From the NCBI RefSeq assembly GCF_001687565.2, contig NZ_CP016534.2:3166501-3230500 (forward strand): a stretch of 64,000 bases of DNA, in the 5' to 3' direction. The stretch is from Planococcus antarcticus DSM 14505 (GTDB lineage: Bacteria; Bacillota; Bacilli; Bacillales_A; Planococcaceae). Position 1 is the first letter of the stretch; the number at the start of each line of letters is the position of its first letter. The notes under the pieces were generated by a model. It did not search any database, had not been told where the DNA came from, and worked only from the letters and a program-made list of their open reading frames with translations. Positions 26,983-35,938 of this stretch are shown here, one piece after another. The translations under genes were made by a program, and so were the position numbers.

Positions 26983-28349
26983 TCGATTTCTTCACTCCTT
27001 TTGGCAGCCGTTAGAGCCACCCATTCTACTGGTGCTTTTTTCTCCAGATATGCAAGCAGCGGCTGCCATTGGGATTTCTCAATGACAGATTCAGCCAACA
27101 GGTAAATCCGGTCAATATCCAGTTCATTCAAGTTGTAAATAAATTGGCTGATTCCTTCTGCGTCTGGCAGCTCAAAATTAGCCTTTTCCTTGATAGGATA
27201 GCCGACTGTCTGCGAAGCAAAAATCGGACTGCGGGTTGTGGTCTGGACAACCGGACTGCCTCCCAAGGCCAAGGCAAAACGCAAAGGCAGGTACATATTT
27301 TCTCCTACTCCAATAACTAGCGCCTTGTCACTTGTTCCACCGGTCAGTCTGGCTGCAGCTTCTGCCCAGTCGCCTATTTCGTCATGCTCGCTGCTGGTGA
27401 TGCCAAAACGGCCCGTGTACGAGACATATTGCTGTCCAGTCTTTGAACCGACAGTCAATTTTTCACCAGGTAATTCGGCGTCCAGCATCCTTGATCCTGT
27501 AGCGTTCAGAGAAATCAATTCAGGTTCTTCTGGTGCTTTGCTGTGAACTAGGTTAAACTCACCAGCCATCAAAGATAGGACTTTCAAGCTGATGTTACGA
27601 TCACTTGTTATTTTTTTCATTTTTTCTTTTTGGCCAGCATTTCGCCAATCAAGAATGGAAAGAGACGCGTAATTCTTTCCTGGAAATTGATCATCCAGTG
27701 CACACACCAAATTCAACAAGGTGTTGCCTGTAGAAATTTCATCGTCAATTAGGACGATGGTTTCCGCTTCTTCAAGCATACCGGAAGGCGCATATACTTT
27801 ATGTGACGTTGCGTGGGAATGTTCTTCTTCAAAGACAAAAGATGGGGTGGTGCCAACAATTTCTTCACGCGTTGTATGGATAAAAGCAGCTTCTTCGAAG
27901 TGCTGAAAAACTGCATGACCTAGGCCCGTTGCCGTTTCAGCCATGCCGATGAAAACGGTTTTCTGAGGCATAGCTTTTTTAAATTGAAGCGATTTTATAC
28001 TTGTTTCACGATCTATTGCCCCGGTTTCAATCATGTTAACAAGGGCAGTCGTATCCGGGTACCCTTCAAGACCCACTCTTTCCATTAATAAGGAGGCTAA
28101 TAAGGTTCCGGTTCCAAGAGCCAAACAAGGATGGACAGCTAAATGCTTGGCGATTAATTTACTGACGAAAAGAAACTGACGCTTTTTATTAACGCGCAAA
28201 GCCACGGAAAAAAGCGATTCCGCTGATAAGCCTGGATAAGCGTTTGCTACAGAAACATTAATATCAAGATTATCCCACAACTTAGTGTTGATTTGATAAC
28301 TGGCTTGCCCTGATCTGATTGAGGACATCGATTGGTTGGTAGTTTTCAT
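26979..28349 (-). CDS. Phosphoribosyltransferase-domain protein with TRSP domain (Ter operon)
   Basis: 456 residues. The N-terminal ~240 residues form a PRTase-like domain with a clear PRPP-binding signature ETIVLIDDEISTGNTLLNL (~185) and FIGMAETATGLGHAV (~135). The C-terminal region carries the TRSP-type module found only with such PRTases, including RFGITSSEHDEIGDWAEAA and LVIGVGENMYLPLRFA. The ATG at 28349 has GGGGTG five nt upstream and lies 68 nt inside the preceding lyase gene, an unusually long overlap. It is proposed to add or use ribose phosphate in an unknown metabolite pathway. Confidence 0.9.
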   Translation of the reverse strand: MKTTNQSMSSIRSGQASYQINTKLWDNLDINVSVANAYPGLSAESLFSVALRVNKKRQFLFVSKLIAKHLAVHPCLALGTGTLLASLLMERVGLEGYPDTTALVNMIETGAIDRETSIKSLQFKKAMPQKTVFIGMAETATGLGHAVFQHFEEAAFIHTTREEIVGTTPSFVFEEEHSHATSHKVYAPSGMLEEAETIVLIDDEISTGNTLLNLVCALDDQFPGKNYASLSILDWRNAGQKEKMKKITSDRNISLKVLSLMAGEFNLVHSKAPEEPELISLNATGSRMLDAELPGEKLTVGSKTGQQYVSYTGRFGITSSEHDEIGDWAEAAARLTGGTSDKALVIGVGENMYLPLRFALALGGSPVVQTTTRSPIFASQTVGYPIKEKANFELPDAEGISQFIYNLNELDIDRIYLLAESVIEKSQWQPLLAYLEKKAPVEWVALTAAKRSEEIE

Positions 28350-29427
28350 TCAGCACCCCATAAACTTCCGCTTGAGCAGCAAGTTTTTTTGCCCAGCTCA
28401 AATGCGGCTTTACTTCATTCATTTTATTGCGTTTAGGACTTTGTAGAACACCGTTGCGCTTAGCACTTTCGTTGAGTATCAATTTCGCATCTTCATAAGC
28501 TTCAAGAGATACGATATGGCCGGCATTAACGATTGAGATTTGCGACGGATGGATACACGTTTTCCCTTTAAATCCATTTAGAACGTCTAGTTGGACTTCT
28601 TCCCAAAGCGTTTGTTCCGGTTTCGAGGAAAGCCATAATCGCTCTCCACTTGAAAAATGTTCATAAACAGGCCCCGAAACCGTAAAGCCATCTTCTGCAC
28701 GATTAAAACGGTTTAAGATGGAAGTCAGACAGTCACGAATGATGTGAACATCATAAATTGTTCGTTCCGCAGGACGCCGCAAGCCATATAGGCTGGAAAA
28801 ATCGGTTGCGCCTACACGAACAGTTAAAACTCGATCCCTTTCTGATCTCATGATTTCATGTAATTCACCCAAAGTTTGCTCACGGGTTTCGCTGTACAAT
28901 ACTTCTTTTGTTTCGAGTAAAGGCAGTGCATAAAGTTTTCTGCCAGCCATTTCACTGGCACGATCTAGTGCCTTGAAAAAACACGGCAACGTAGCAGGCA
29001 AACATTTTGGAAATACGATTCCCGTCAATACACTTAATGCAGTACCCGCCTGTTTGATCATTTTATCCAATTGTTCGGGTGTGCGAATTCGTAAAAACAA
29101 AACTGGACCGACTGCCATTTGCTCCGTATTCACTGCTTCTATTTTCTTCAGTTCACCTGCTACGTTTTCTTCCGCTTGCTTGAGTTCTGCATCAGCTACC
29201 GCATCTTCCAAACAGACAATTAAGGTCGTTAATCCAGAAAATGCACCGTGACTATACTCACCACTTAAAATCTTCTGAGCAAAATCAGCTCTGGATCCAG
29301 ACGTATAAAGTGCTGCGCCTAATGCCAGGCTTAGTGTTTCCCGTTCCGTGTCACGGTTAAATTCTGCCGGGGAATATTTAAAAAAAGTTTTTAAATCAGA
29401 ATTGGTTAGTCCGTTAAAATGTCTCAT
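28282..29427 (-). CDS. CitE/HpcH-like C-C bond lyase (TIM barrel) of the Ter operon
   Basis: 381-residue TIM-barrel protein related to citrate-lyase beta subunit and HpcH aldolases, in the Ter-associated C-C bond lyase family. It shows TLIVCLEDAVADAEL (metal Glu/Asp region, ~70), PVLFLRIRTPEQL (~108), LPLLETKEVLY and GFKGKTCIHPSQISIVN (~300), which together match CoA-thioester/acid lyases. GGGAGGGGTCGCGC precedes ATG 29427. A terminator separates it from the two upstream terD genes, so it may also have its own promoter. The substrate is unknown. Confidence 0.9.
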   Translation of the reverse strand: MRHFNGLTNSDLKTFFKYSPAEFNRDTERETLSLALGAALYTSGSRADFAQKILSGEYSHGAFSGLTTLIVCLEDAVADAELKQAEENVAGELKKIEAVNTEQMAVGPVLFLRIRTPEQLDKMIKQAGTALSVLTGIVFPKCLPATLPCFFKALDRASEMAGRKLYALPLLETKEVLYSETREQTLGELHEIMRSERDRVLTVRVGATDFSSLYGLRRPAERTIYDVHIIRDCLTSILNRFNRAEDGFTVSGPVYEHFSSGERLWLSSKPEQTLWEEVQLDVLNGFKGKTCIHPSQISIVNAGHIVSLEAYEDAKLILNESAKRNGVLQSPKRNKMNEVKPHLSWAKKLAAQAEVYGVLNENYQPIDVLNQIRASQLSNQH

Positions 29428-29493
29428 GCGCGACCCCTCCCGGCATGCTGCTGCTACAGCCCGTTCAAATTATCATTTCATATATGAATTGAG

Positions 29494-29524
29494 AAAAAGC
29501 AAGGAGATAGTCTCCTTGCTTTTC
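29494..29524 (-). terminator. Intra-operon terminator after the terD pair
   Basis: GCAAGGAGA/TCTCCTTGC stem with a short loop, A-run before and T-run after on both strands. It would reduce read-through from the two terD genes into the enzyme genes. Confidence 0.8.
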
Positions 29525-29534
29525 CATCGTTTGC

Positions 29535-30113
29535 TCAGCTGTTTAAGCCAAAGTCCTTCACAAGAGACTCTAATCCGCCTTGATAACCGCTGCCAATGGC
29601 GTTAAATTTCCATTCTCCTCCGTGGCGATAAAGTTCACCCACGACGACCGCAGTTTCAATTGAAAAATCTTCGCCCAAATCATAGCGAATCAATTCTTCG
29701 TTTGTGTCTCCATTGACAATGCGAACATACGAATTGCTGACCTGACCAAAATTCTGGCCGCGCGATTCAGCATCATGAATTGTAATGGCGAAAGTTGCTT
29801 TCTCGATTGCTGCGGGAATAGCGGATAAATCAACGTTGACTTGCTCGTCATCGCCTTCACCTTCGCCGGTTTTGTTATCACCCGTGTGCTCTACTGCTCC
29901 AGCAGCGCCTGTTGTGTTGTTATAGAAGATGAAATCTGCATCTGAAGCTGTTTTGCCTTCTGTATTTAAAAGAAAGACCGAAGAGTCAAGGTCGAAATCC
30001 TGACCTCCGTCGTATTTATTGGTATCCCAGCCTAAGCCTACGATTACTTTAGATAAGCCCGGGTTACTTTTTGTTAAATCTACCTTTTGTCCTTTTGATA
30101 AATTGATTGCCAT
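29535..30113 (-). CDS. terD: TerD-family stress protein
   Basis: 192 residues with [20 protein letters not shown] at the N-terminus, GWDTNKY, the calcium-site stretch [29 protein letters not shown] and [19 protein letters not shown]. It is very close to the terD at 21.7 kb and corresponds to B. subtilis YceD/YceE. The longer frame starts at a GTG (30125), but AAGGAG 11 nt before ATG 30113 and the conserved MAINL start favour this one. Sixteen bp separate it from the upstream yceC-like gene. Confidence 0.95.
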   Translation of the reverse strand: MAINLSKGQKVDLTKSNPGLSKVIVGLGWDTNKYDGGQDFDLDSSVFLLNTEGKTASDADFIFYNNTTGAAGAVEHTGDNKTGEGEGDDEQVNVDLSAIPAAIEKATFAITIHDAESRGQNFGQVSNSYVRIVNGDTNEELIRYDLGEDFSIETAVVVGELYRHGGEWKFNAIGSGYQGGLESLVKDFGLNS

Positions 30114-30128
30114 TTTTCCCTTCACTCC

Positions 30129-30740
30129 TTAAGAATATTTGTTTGCGATAGATCCAATATCGGGTTCTGATGCGCCTTCACCAATTGCAGAAAACTTCCA
30201 CTCTGCGCCTTGGCGATAAAGTTCACCAGTTATTAGCGACATTTGTCCTGCATAGTTGTCGGTAAGATTATAATGAACAAGTTCTTCGTTCGACTGATTA
30301 TCGACCAAGCGGATAAAAGCATTTTCAATCATGCCAAAGTCCTGTTTCTTTTGTTTCGCGTTATAAATGTTAACGACAAAGACCAAGCGATGAACAGAAG
30401 GTGAAATGCGCTTCAAGTCAATATTAATCGTTTCGTCATCGCCTTCGCCTTCGCCAGTCAAGTTGTCGCCTGAATGGACAACACTGCCGTCTTTGCTTTT
30501 CTTATTTCCGAAATAAATCAGGTTTTCTTTTGCTGTCAGCTTGCCGTTCTCGTCAAGCAATAATACGGATGCGTCGCAGTCAACATCAGCACCGCCTCCG
30601 CCGCTCAATAGGCCACTTAGAAAGCCGCCCGTTTTTTTGGTTGCAACAGGGTCCCAGCCCAAACCAACCATGATGCCCGAAAGGGATGAACGTCCTTTTG
30701 TTAAATCAATTTTCTGACCTTTTACGAGATTGATCGCCAT
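30129..30740 (-). CDS. yceC: TerD-family stress protein with Gly-rich insertion (YceC-like)
   Basis: First gene of the Ter operon, 203 residues. The usual TerD calcium-site region is expanded: GWDPVATKKTGGFLSGLL is followed by SGGGGADVDCDASVLLL, as in B. subtilis YceC, with Cys replacing the Leu of [24 protein letters not shown] and RQGAEWKFSAIGEG complete the fold. GGAGAG lies at good distance before ATG 30740; a GTG three codons earlier is less likely. Its divergence from the other two TerD proteins suggests a distinct role in the complex. Confidence 0.93.
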   Translation of the reverse strand: MAINLVKGQKIDLTKGRSSLSGIMVGLGWDPVATKKTGGFLSGLLSGGGGADVDCDASVLLLDENGKLTAKENLIYFGNKKSKDGSVVHSGDNLTGEGEGDDETINIDLKRISPSVHRLVFVVNIYNAKQKKQDFGMIENAFIRLVDNQSNEELVHYNLTDNYAGQMSLITGELYRQGAEWKFSAIGEGASEPDIGSIANKYS

Positions 30741-31053
30741 TCTTAACACTCTCCATTCATCAGTATGTATTCTATTTTAATGGTATCGGTCCAACATGTA
30801 AAATTCAACGAATAGAGCCTGCCAAAAAATTCGAAGATTCAGACCTCAATCATTCAAATTAACTGGCTTTCAGTTTCACAGACAGCAAAACGCGCTGAAT
30901 TTTCCGACAAATGTTTTCTTAAAACAGCTGTCGTATACTAATACGTATCTAAGTCTAGGAAGTTTCATTTTCAGAAGGCATACTTGTTAAATGACGCGGG
31001 TAATATAAGCTTTAAGAGACTTCTTAACTAGCAGCTCGAAAGGGGAAATAAAA
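30741..31053. other. Divergent promoter region between the Ter operon and csbB
   Basis: 313 bp with no gene. It must hold promoters for both units. For csbB, an ECF-sigma-like pair is visible near 30921-30950: an AAAACA block and CGTATC about 18 nt later. That spacing is slightly long. Sigma-X/ECF control of csbB is known in B. subtilis, so the site is plausible but weak. A clear promoter for the Ter operon could not be identified. Confidence 0.35.
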
Positions 31054-31992
31054 ATGAAGCTTATCTCTATTGTTGTTCCGGCTTTTAACGAAGACGCAAA
31101 CATTGCTTCCATGTACGACAGGTTGGTGCAGGAACTTGAGTCGCTTCCATATCGTTATGAAATTATGTTCATCAATGATGGTAGTAGTGATGGCACACTC
31201 CAGGAAATTTTAAAGTTGGCAGAAGCGCATGATAGCGTAAAATATATTTCATTGACTCGGAACTTCGGAAAAGAGTCGGCGATGCTCGCCGGTTTGAAGC
31301 GCATTAAAGGAGACGCGGCCATTGTGATGGACAGCGACCTACAGCATCCACCCACATTGATCGGTGAAATGGTGGCGGGCTATGAGGATGGCTTTAACCA
31401 AGTCGTGGCCAGGCGCTCCCGCACAGGAGACTCTAAAGCACGCTCCTTGCTTTCTTCCTTATACTACAAACTTATTAACTCGATCACTGATGTCGATTTG
31501 CAGGACGGCGAAGGGGATTTCCGGCTGTTAAGCCGCAAAGCCATCAATGCGATTCTGGCATTGAGCGAAAGCAATCGATTCTCTAAAGGACTGTTCTCTT
31601 GGATTGGCCTCAGCAAAAAGACGATCAACTACGAAAATGTGCTGCGGACTGACGGGGATTCAAAATGGTCGTTTAACAGTCTGGTCAATTATGGCATTGA
31701 CGGCATTGTTTCATTTAATATGAAGCCTCTGCGCATTTGCTTTTACACAGGGTTTCTGGTCCTGATTCTGTCGCTGATCTACATTTTCTTCACATTATAC
31801 AATATTATGCGGGAAGGCATCGGTGCCCCCGGCTACTTTACGACAATAACAGCGATTCTCTTACTGGGAGGCATTCAACTGATCAGCCTTGGTGTCATTG
31901 GCGAATATATCGGACGCATTTACAATGAAACAAAACAGCGCCCTCATTTTCTTGTGGATATTAGCAATGCGGATGAATATGATGAGCCTTAA
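31054..31992 (+). CDS. csbB: Undecaprenyl-phosphate glycosyltransferase CsbB-like (GT2)
   Basis: 312-residue family 2 glycosyltransferase anchored by two C-terminal helices. Residues 1-230 form the GT-A domain: SIVVPAFNEDANI, FINDGSSDGTL, SLTRNFGKESAMLAGL and the metal/nucleotide motif VMDSDLQHPPTL (~95). Helices follow at ~232-256 and ~265-290, ending EYIGRIYNETKQRPHF, as in GtrB/CsbB proteins. CsbB loads GlcNAc onto undecaprenyl phosphate in the cytoplasm. AAAGGGG precedes ATG 31054. It is first in a three-gene unit with a GtrA-type flippase and YfhO, which together make a three-component lipoteichoic acid glycosylation system. Confidence 0.93.
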   Translation: MKLISIVVPAFNEDANIASMYDRLVQELESLPYRYEIMFINDGSSDGTLQEILKLAEAHDSVKYISLTRNFGKESAMLAGLKRIKGDAAIVMDSDLQHPPTLIGEMVAGYEDGFNQVVARRSRTGDSKARSLLSSLYYKLINSITDVDLQDGEGDFRLLSRKAINAILALSESNRFSKGLFSWIGLSKKTINYENVLRTDGDSKWSFNSLVNYGIDGIVSFNMKPLRICFYTGFLVLILSLIYIFFTLYNIMREGIGAPGYFTTITAILLLGGIQLISLGVIGEYIGRIYNETKQRPHFLVDISNADEYDEP

Positions 31993-32377
31993 GGCGCTGA
32001 ATACCGAGTTTACCCGTTTTGTTTTTGTTGGTGTTCTTAACACCTTGAGCTACTACACTATTTACCTGGTGCTGCATAATATTTTCTCCTTGCCTTATCT
32101 GCTGGCACATATTGTAGGATTTTTGATCAGTTTAAATATCTCTTTTTTCTTGAATTGCTATGTGACGTATCGAATCAAGCCGACCTTAAAGAAATACTTG
32201 TACTTTCCTTTAACCCAAGTCGTTAATATGTCTGTTTCAACAGCATTAATTTTTATTTTTGTGGAACTTCTTCACCTCAATAGTAATATTGCGCCTTTTG
32301 CGGCCGTATTATTTACAGTTCCCATAACCTTTATCGTATCGGGTAAGATTCTCAAAGATGCAACTCATCCAAAATAA
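31982..32377 (+). CDS. gtcA: GtrA/GtcA-family flippase-like membrane protein
   Basis: 131-residue protein with four predicted membrane helices (FTRFVFVGVLNTLSYYTIYL first), the GtrA fold that flips undecaprenyl-phosphate-linked sugars across the membrane. The longer frame starts inside csbB, but conserved family length and topology favour ATG 31982 (or 31979), overlapping the csbB stop by 11 nt. It then overlaps the region before yfhO. Its position between the loading transferase and the extracellular transferase fits the reaction order load, flip, transfer. Confidence 0.9.
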   Translation: MSLKALNTEFTRFVFVGVLNTLSYYTIYLVLHNIFSLPYLLAHIVGFLISLNISFFLNCYVTYRIKPTLKKYLYFPLTQVVNMSVSTALIFIFVELLHLNSNIAPFAAVLFTVPITFIVSGKILKDATHPK

Positions 32378-32396
32378 GCAAAAAGACGGTGACTCT

Positions 32397-34982
32397 ATGC
32401 ACAAACTACGCCCTGCTCTCCTGCTGTTATTCTTTTGCTTTCTATTATCTGCGATTGGCCACATTGTTTTTCTATACCAATGGTCGCGTGGTTATTTTAT
32501 GGTGGGGATAAATGATGGCCTTTCGCAAATGTTGCCCTTTAAACATCTTCTATTTGAACAATACACCCGAGGGGAATTTTTCTACTCGCTCGATTTCGGA
32601 TTAGGAGCTGGCACGTTTAGTGAACTGTCTTATTATTTCTCTACGTCTATTGTGTTCTTAGTTTCAGTGATAATTATTTCCATCCTGAAAATGATCAATG
32701 TTATTCAGACAACCGATGTGTTGTTCTGGGCAAATGCCGCAGTCTTTATCAGCATTGTCCGTCTGGCTGCTGTACTATTTATCACGACACGTCTGTTCAT
32801 GTATCTGAAAATTTCGAAGCCAGCAGCTTTTTTAGGCGCTTGCCTCTATGGAATTTCAGGAATGTATTTTCGCCACGGTACGTACTGGGAATTTTTCGCG
32901 GATGCTTTTTTATGGCTGCCCCTTCTTTTGTTTGGTGTCGAAAAGATTTTCCGCGAACAAAAACCTGGTTGGTTTTTAGTAGCCATCGCTGTTTCGATGA
33001 TTGATAATTTCTATTTTGCTTATATTAATTTTTTATTGACTTCTATCTATATTTTATTCCGTTTGTTCATTCCGCTCAGCACAAGGGAGCAGGACAAAAA
33101 GAAAGTGATAATAAGTTTTGTCGTCACTGGCATTATAGGAGCTGGCATTAGTGCTGTTTCCTTTGTTCCTGCAGTATATGCCTACTTAAATAACCACAGG
33201 CCGGATTTTCAGCAGGAAATTCCCTGGCTGGATACAACAGACAATATTTTATTCAACAGTTCTTTTATCGTTTTACCAGCGTTTTTTGTCTTCTTGTTGT
33301 TTTGTGGGTTTCTGTATCGCCATAAAACGTTCCGGTTGTTTGCACTCTTGGGAATTGTCGGGATTATCATGCACAACAGCCCGTTGATTGGAAGCGCCTT
33401 TAACGGTTTTTCTGCCCCGCAATATCGCTGGGAATATTTTTTATCCTTAGTCATGGGAGGCGCAGTTGCTATAGCATTTGATCAATTGCATAAATTCACA
33501 TTGCGCCGTTTTTTTATTGCAGCTGTTTTCGCGATTTTTAGTTTCGTGCTTTACGCTTCAAAAGACGAATTTTTTGAAATTGATTCCTATTTTTCAATTT
33601 TGTCTATCGCTAGCCTGTCCATTACTTTGTTGCTGCTGTTCCTCTATATCAGATTCACTCAGCCTTTATTCAAGAATTTATTGATGGCTTCCTTGTTTAT
33701 ATGGGTTCTAATTTTTTCCAACTTATATCAAACGGAAAAGATTCTTGAAGACGGAGACATTTCGCAAGTTGGTGAAGAGTTGGTGACCGGTGTGGATTAC
33801 GACGACCCCGAAATAAATAAACTGCTAGATTATATCCGCTCCAAAGAAACTGGCGGATTTTACCGAATTGAATGGATGGAAGGTGTCCGCAACAATACAC
33901 CAATCGTGCAAGATTTCCAGGGATTGAGTGCGTATTCCAGTATTATAAATAAAAATTTATTGTACTTTTACTTGTACGACCTTGAAATCGACATGGCCCG
34001 TGAAAGCGTCAGCCGCTATGCGACGCTTGGCAATCGTGCAAATTTGCACAGTTTGCTTCAGGGAAAATACATCATCCGGTCACGCGAAGATAATAATATT
34101 CCATTTGGCTTCAACGAAATATACGCATCAGAAAAATACATCGCCTATGAAAACGAATATGTTCTGCCGTTTGCCCGGTCCACTTCTACTACTTACACGG
34201 AACAACAATTAGCGGCGGCATCTCCGCTAATGCGCGAGCAGGCTATGCTGACTGGTATTGTACTCGACCAAAATCAAGGTGCTGAACCGTTGCCTGAATC
34301 CGGTGAAAACTCGATTGATTTTGATAGAGTAGCAGTTGGTGCCACCTATACTGATGGCTTGCTGCAAGTGGCTGAAAGAACTGGCGGCTTAAACTTAAAC
34401 TTGGAAAATCTACCCGAATCCGCGGATGATTTGTTTGTTTCTCTTCATTTAGAAAACAAGGCATTCGATCAAGGCTTCTTGCTTGAAGTGAACGACTATC
34501 AAACTACCAGAAAATCCAATCAATCGATTTACAAAACATTTGTAGATGATCTCACTATCCGGATTCCCGCTGAAAAATTAATTGAAATACGTCTTCCAAA
34601 AGGCAAATATGAACTAACAGACATCCAAGTTTATTCTACGTCTTATAAAAATTTGCAGAAACAAGCCGCTCAACCTGACTTAACTAGCGATTTAGTAACA
34701 GACGGTAGCCATGTTAGTCTCGATTATGATAATACAGAGAACGACGAATACCTAGAGCTTTCTATTCCTTACGAGCGCGGCTGGCAAGCAACGGTAAACG
34801 GACAAGAAGTGGAAGTGCTGAAAGCAGATTATGCCTTTATTGCTGTCCCTTTGGAGACAGGTAATAACAAGGTTGCTCTAACTTACCGGCCGCCATTTTT
34901 CAAACCCGCTGCTGCTGTAAGCATTGTGTCAGTAGTTCTAGGATTCTTGCTCATTTTCCGTAAACGAAAAAATATAAGTTGA
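32397..34982 (+). CDS. yfhO: YfhO-family membrane glycosyltransferase (lipoteichoic acid modification)
   Basis: 861 residues from this start, the length I recall for B. subtilis YfhO. About a dozen hydrophobic helices span ~5-450, a GT-C-type architecture, followed by a large outside domain (~455-830) and a final helix (KPAAAVSIVSVVLGFLLIF). The ending with ERGWQATVNGQEVEVLKADY and YRPPFF is typical of the family. YfhO is proposed to transfer GlcNAc from the flipped lipid carrier to lipoteichoic acid. A start at 32358 would add 13 residues and overlap gtcA; neither site has a strong ribosome-binding sequence. Confidence 0.93.
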   Translation: MHKLRPALLLLFFCFLLSAIGHIVFLYQWSRGYFMVGINDGLSQMLPFKHLLFEQYTRGEFFYSLDFGLGAGTFSELSYYFSTSIVFLVSVIIISILKMINVIQTTDVLFWANAAVFISIVRLAAVLFITTRLFMYLKISKPAAFLGACLYGISGMYFRHGTYWEFFADAFLWLPLLLFGVEKIFREQKPGWFLVAIAVSMIDNFYFAYINFLLTSIYILFRLFIPLSTREQDKKKVIISFVVTGIIGAGISAVSFVPAVYAYLNNHRPDFQQEIPWLDTTDNILFNSSFIVLPAFFVFLLFCGFLYRHKTFRLFALLGIVGIIMHNSPLIGSAFNGFSAPQYRWEYFLSLVMGGAVAIAFDQLHKFTLRRFFIAAVFAIFSFVLYASKDEFFEIDSYFSILSIASLSITLLLLFLYIRFTQPLFKNLLMASLFIWVLIFSNLYQTEKILEDGDISQVGEELVTGVDYDDPEINKLLDYIRSKETGGFYRIEWMEGVRNNTPIVQDFQGLSAYSSIINKNLLYFYLYDLEIDMARESVSRYATLGNRANLHSLLQGKYIIRSREDNNIPFGFNEIYASEKYIAYENEYVLPFARSTSTTYTEQQLAAASPLMREQAMLTGIVLDQNQGAEPLPESGENSIDFDRVAVGATYTDGLLQVAERTGGLNLNLENLPESADDLFVSLHLENKAFDQGFLLEVNDYQTTRKSNQSIYKTFVDDLTIRIPAEKLIEIRLPKGKYELTDIQVYSTSYKNLQKQAAQPDLTSDLVTDGSHVSLDYDNTENDEYLELSIPYERGWQATVNGQEVEVLKADYAFIAVPLETGNNKVALTYRPPFFKPAAAVSIVSVVLGFLLIFRKRKNIS

Positions 34983-35238
34983 ATAAATAAATTAGCATCT
35001 TACGTCGCTTCGGAAGCCCTTTGCATGGCTCACGCAATAAGCTAGTCAAAGTACGCCCGCCTTCATACTTTGCCTAGCCCTTGGACCCGCCGGCGGCTGC
35101 TCGGGTGAATCATCGTCCATGTGGCACGTTGGAGATGGCACTTTCTCTCCTACAAAAGAATCTATTTCAGAAAATAGCGTTTACTTCACGGTCAAGAGGT
35201 GTATTGAAGAGTAACACGATTTCGAAGGAGGGGTTCGG
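34983..35238. repeat. Gap with GC-rich degenerate repeat-like sequence
   Basis: 256 bp between yfhO and sodC. It is richer in G+C than its surroundings (ACGCCCGCC, GACCCGCCGGCGGC) and contains no supported gene. In texture it resembles the degenerate intergenic elements at 36.0, 52.6, 53.9 and 59.8 kb. AAGGAGGGG at the right end belongs to sodC. Confidence 0.35.
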
Positions 35239-35868
35239 ATGAAGCGCTGGCTTATACTCGTTTTATCACTGGCTTTTTTATTGTTTTTAGCAGCCTGTGG
35301 CAATGAAAGTACAGAAGATCCACCAACAGAATCAGATGGTGCAACAGAACAGGATCTTGAAGAGGGTGAAGATACCACTGAAGGCGGAGCCACTAACAAC
35401 AGCGGCGAAATTCTCATGTTAACGGTGGAGATGATGAACAGTGACGGCGATGTGGTCGGTACTGCAGAATTGGCGGAGGAAGATAACGGCGTTGCCGTTG
35501 TGCTTGAAGTCGAAAATTTAGAAGAAGGCATGCATGGTATTCATTTCCATGAGACAGGAATGTGCGAAGCTCCAGATTTCGAATCTGCCGGCGGCCATTT
35601 TAATCCGACAGATGCCATGCATGGCATGGACAACCCAGACGGTCCACATGCTGGAGATTTACCGAATATTGAAGTCAGTGAAGACGGCACTGCTACTCAG
35701 GAGTTTACAGCTGAAAATGTCACGCTTGCAATTGGCGAAGAAAATTCATTACTGAAAGAAGGCGGGACAGCCCTTGTGATTCATGCGGGTGAAGACGATC
35801 AAACAACCGATCCTTCTGGTGACTCCGGCGATCGTATTTCTTGTGGAGTACTCACTGGAGAGTCGTAA
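35239..35868 (+). CDS. sodC: Cu/Zn superoxide dismutase-like lipoprotein
   Basis: 209-residue secreted lipoprotein: MKRW, a hydrophobic stretch and lipobox LAAC (Cys ~20), then an acidic Ser/Thr/Glu linker to ~55. The SOD domain shows the metal ligands HFHETGMC, AGGHFNP and GPHAGDLPN, a further His in LVIHAGEDD, and the disulfide partner with the active-site Arg in DRISCGV. All copper and zinc ligands seem present, unlike some Bacillus YojM-type homologues. It would dismutate superoxide outside the membrane. CGAAGGAGGGG precedes the ATG. Single gene with a terminator. Confidence 0.94.
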   Translation: MKRWLILVLSLAFLLFLAACGNESTEDPPTESDGATEQDLEEGEDTTEGGATNNSGEILMLTVEMMNSDGDVVGTAELAEEDNGVAVVLEVENLEEGMHGIHFHETGMCEAPDFESAGGHFNPTDAMHGMDNPDGPHAGDLPNIEVSEDGTATQEFTAENVTLAIGEENSLLKEGGTALVIHAGEDDQTTDPSGDSGDRISCGVLTGES

Positions 35869-35897
35869 TGTCTTTTTCCGAATCTATTTTACATCAT

Positions 35898-35938
35898 AAC
35901 GGAGATGCCCTATTATAATGAGGCGTTTCCGTTTTTTG
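35898..35938 (+). terminator. Terminator of sodC
   Basis: AACGGAGATGCC pairs (two G:U) with GGCGTTTCCGTT, then TTTT. Confidence 0.8.

Noticed and set aside
30962..31003. Possible sigma-B promoter for csbB (GTTTCA at 30962 and GGGTAA at 30998)
   Set aside because: The two boxes are 30 nt apart, about double the required spacing.
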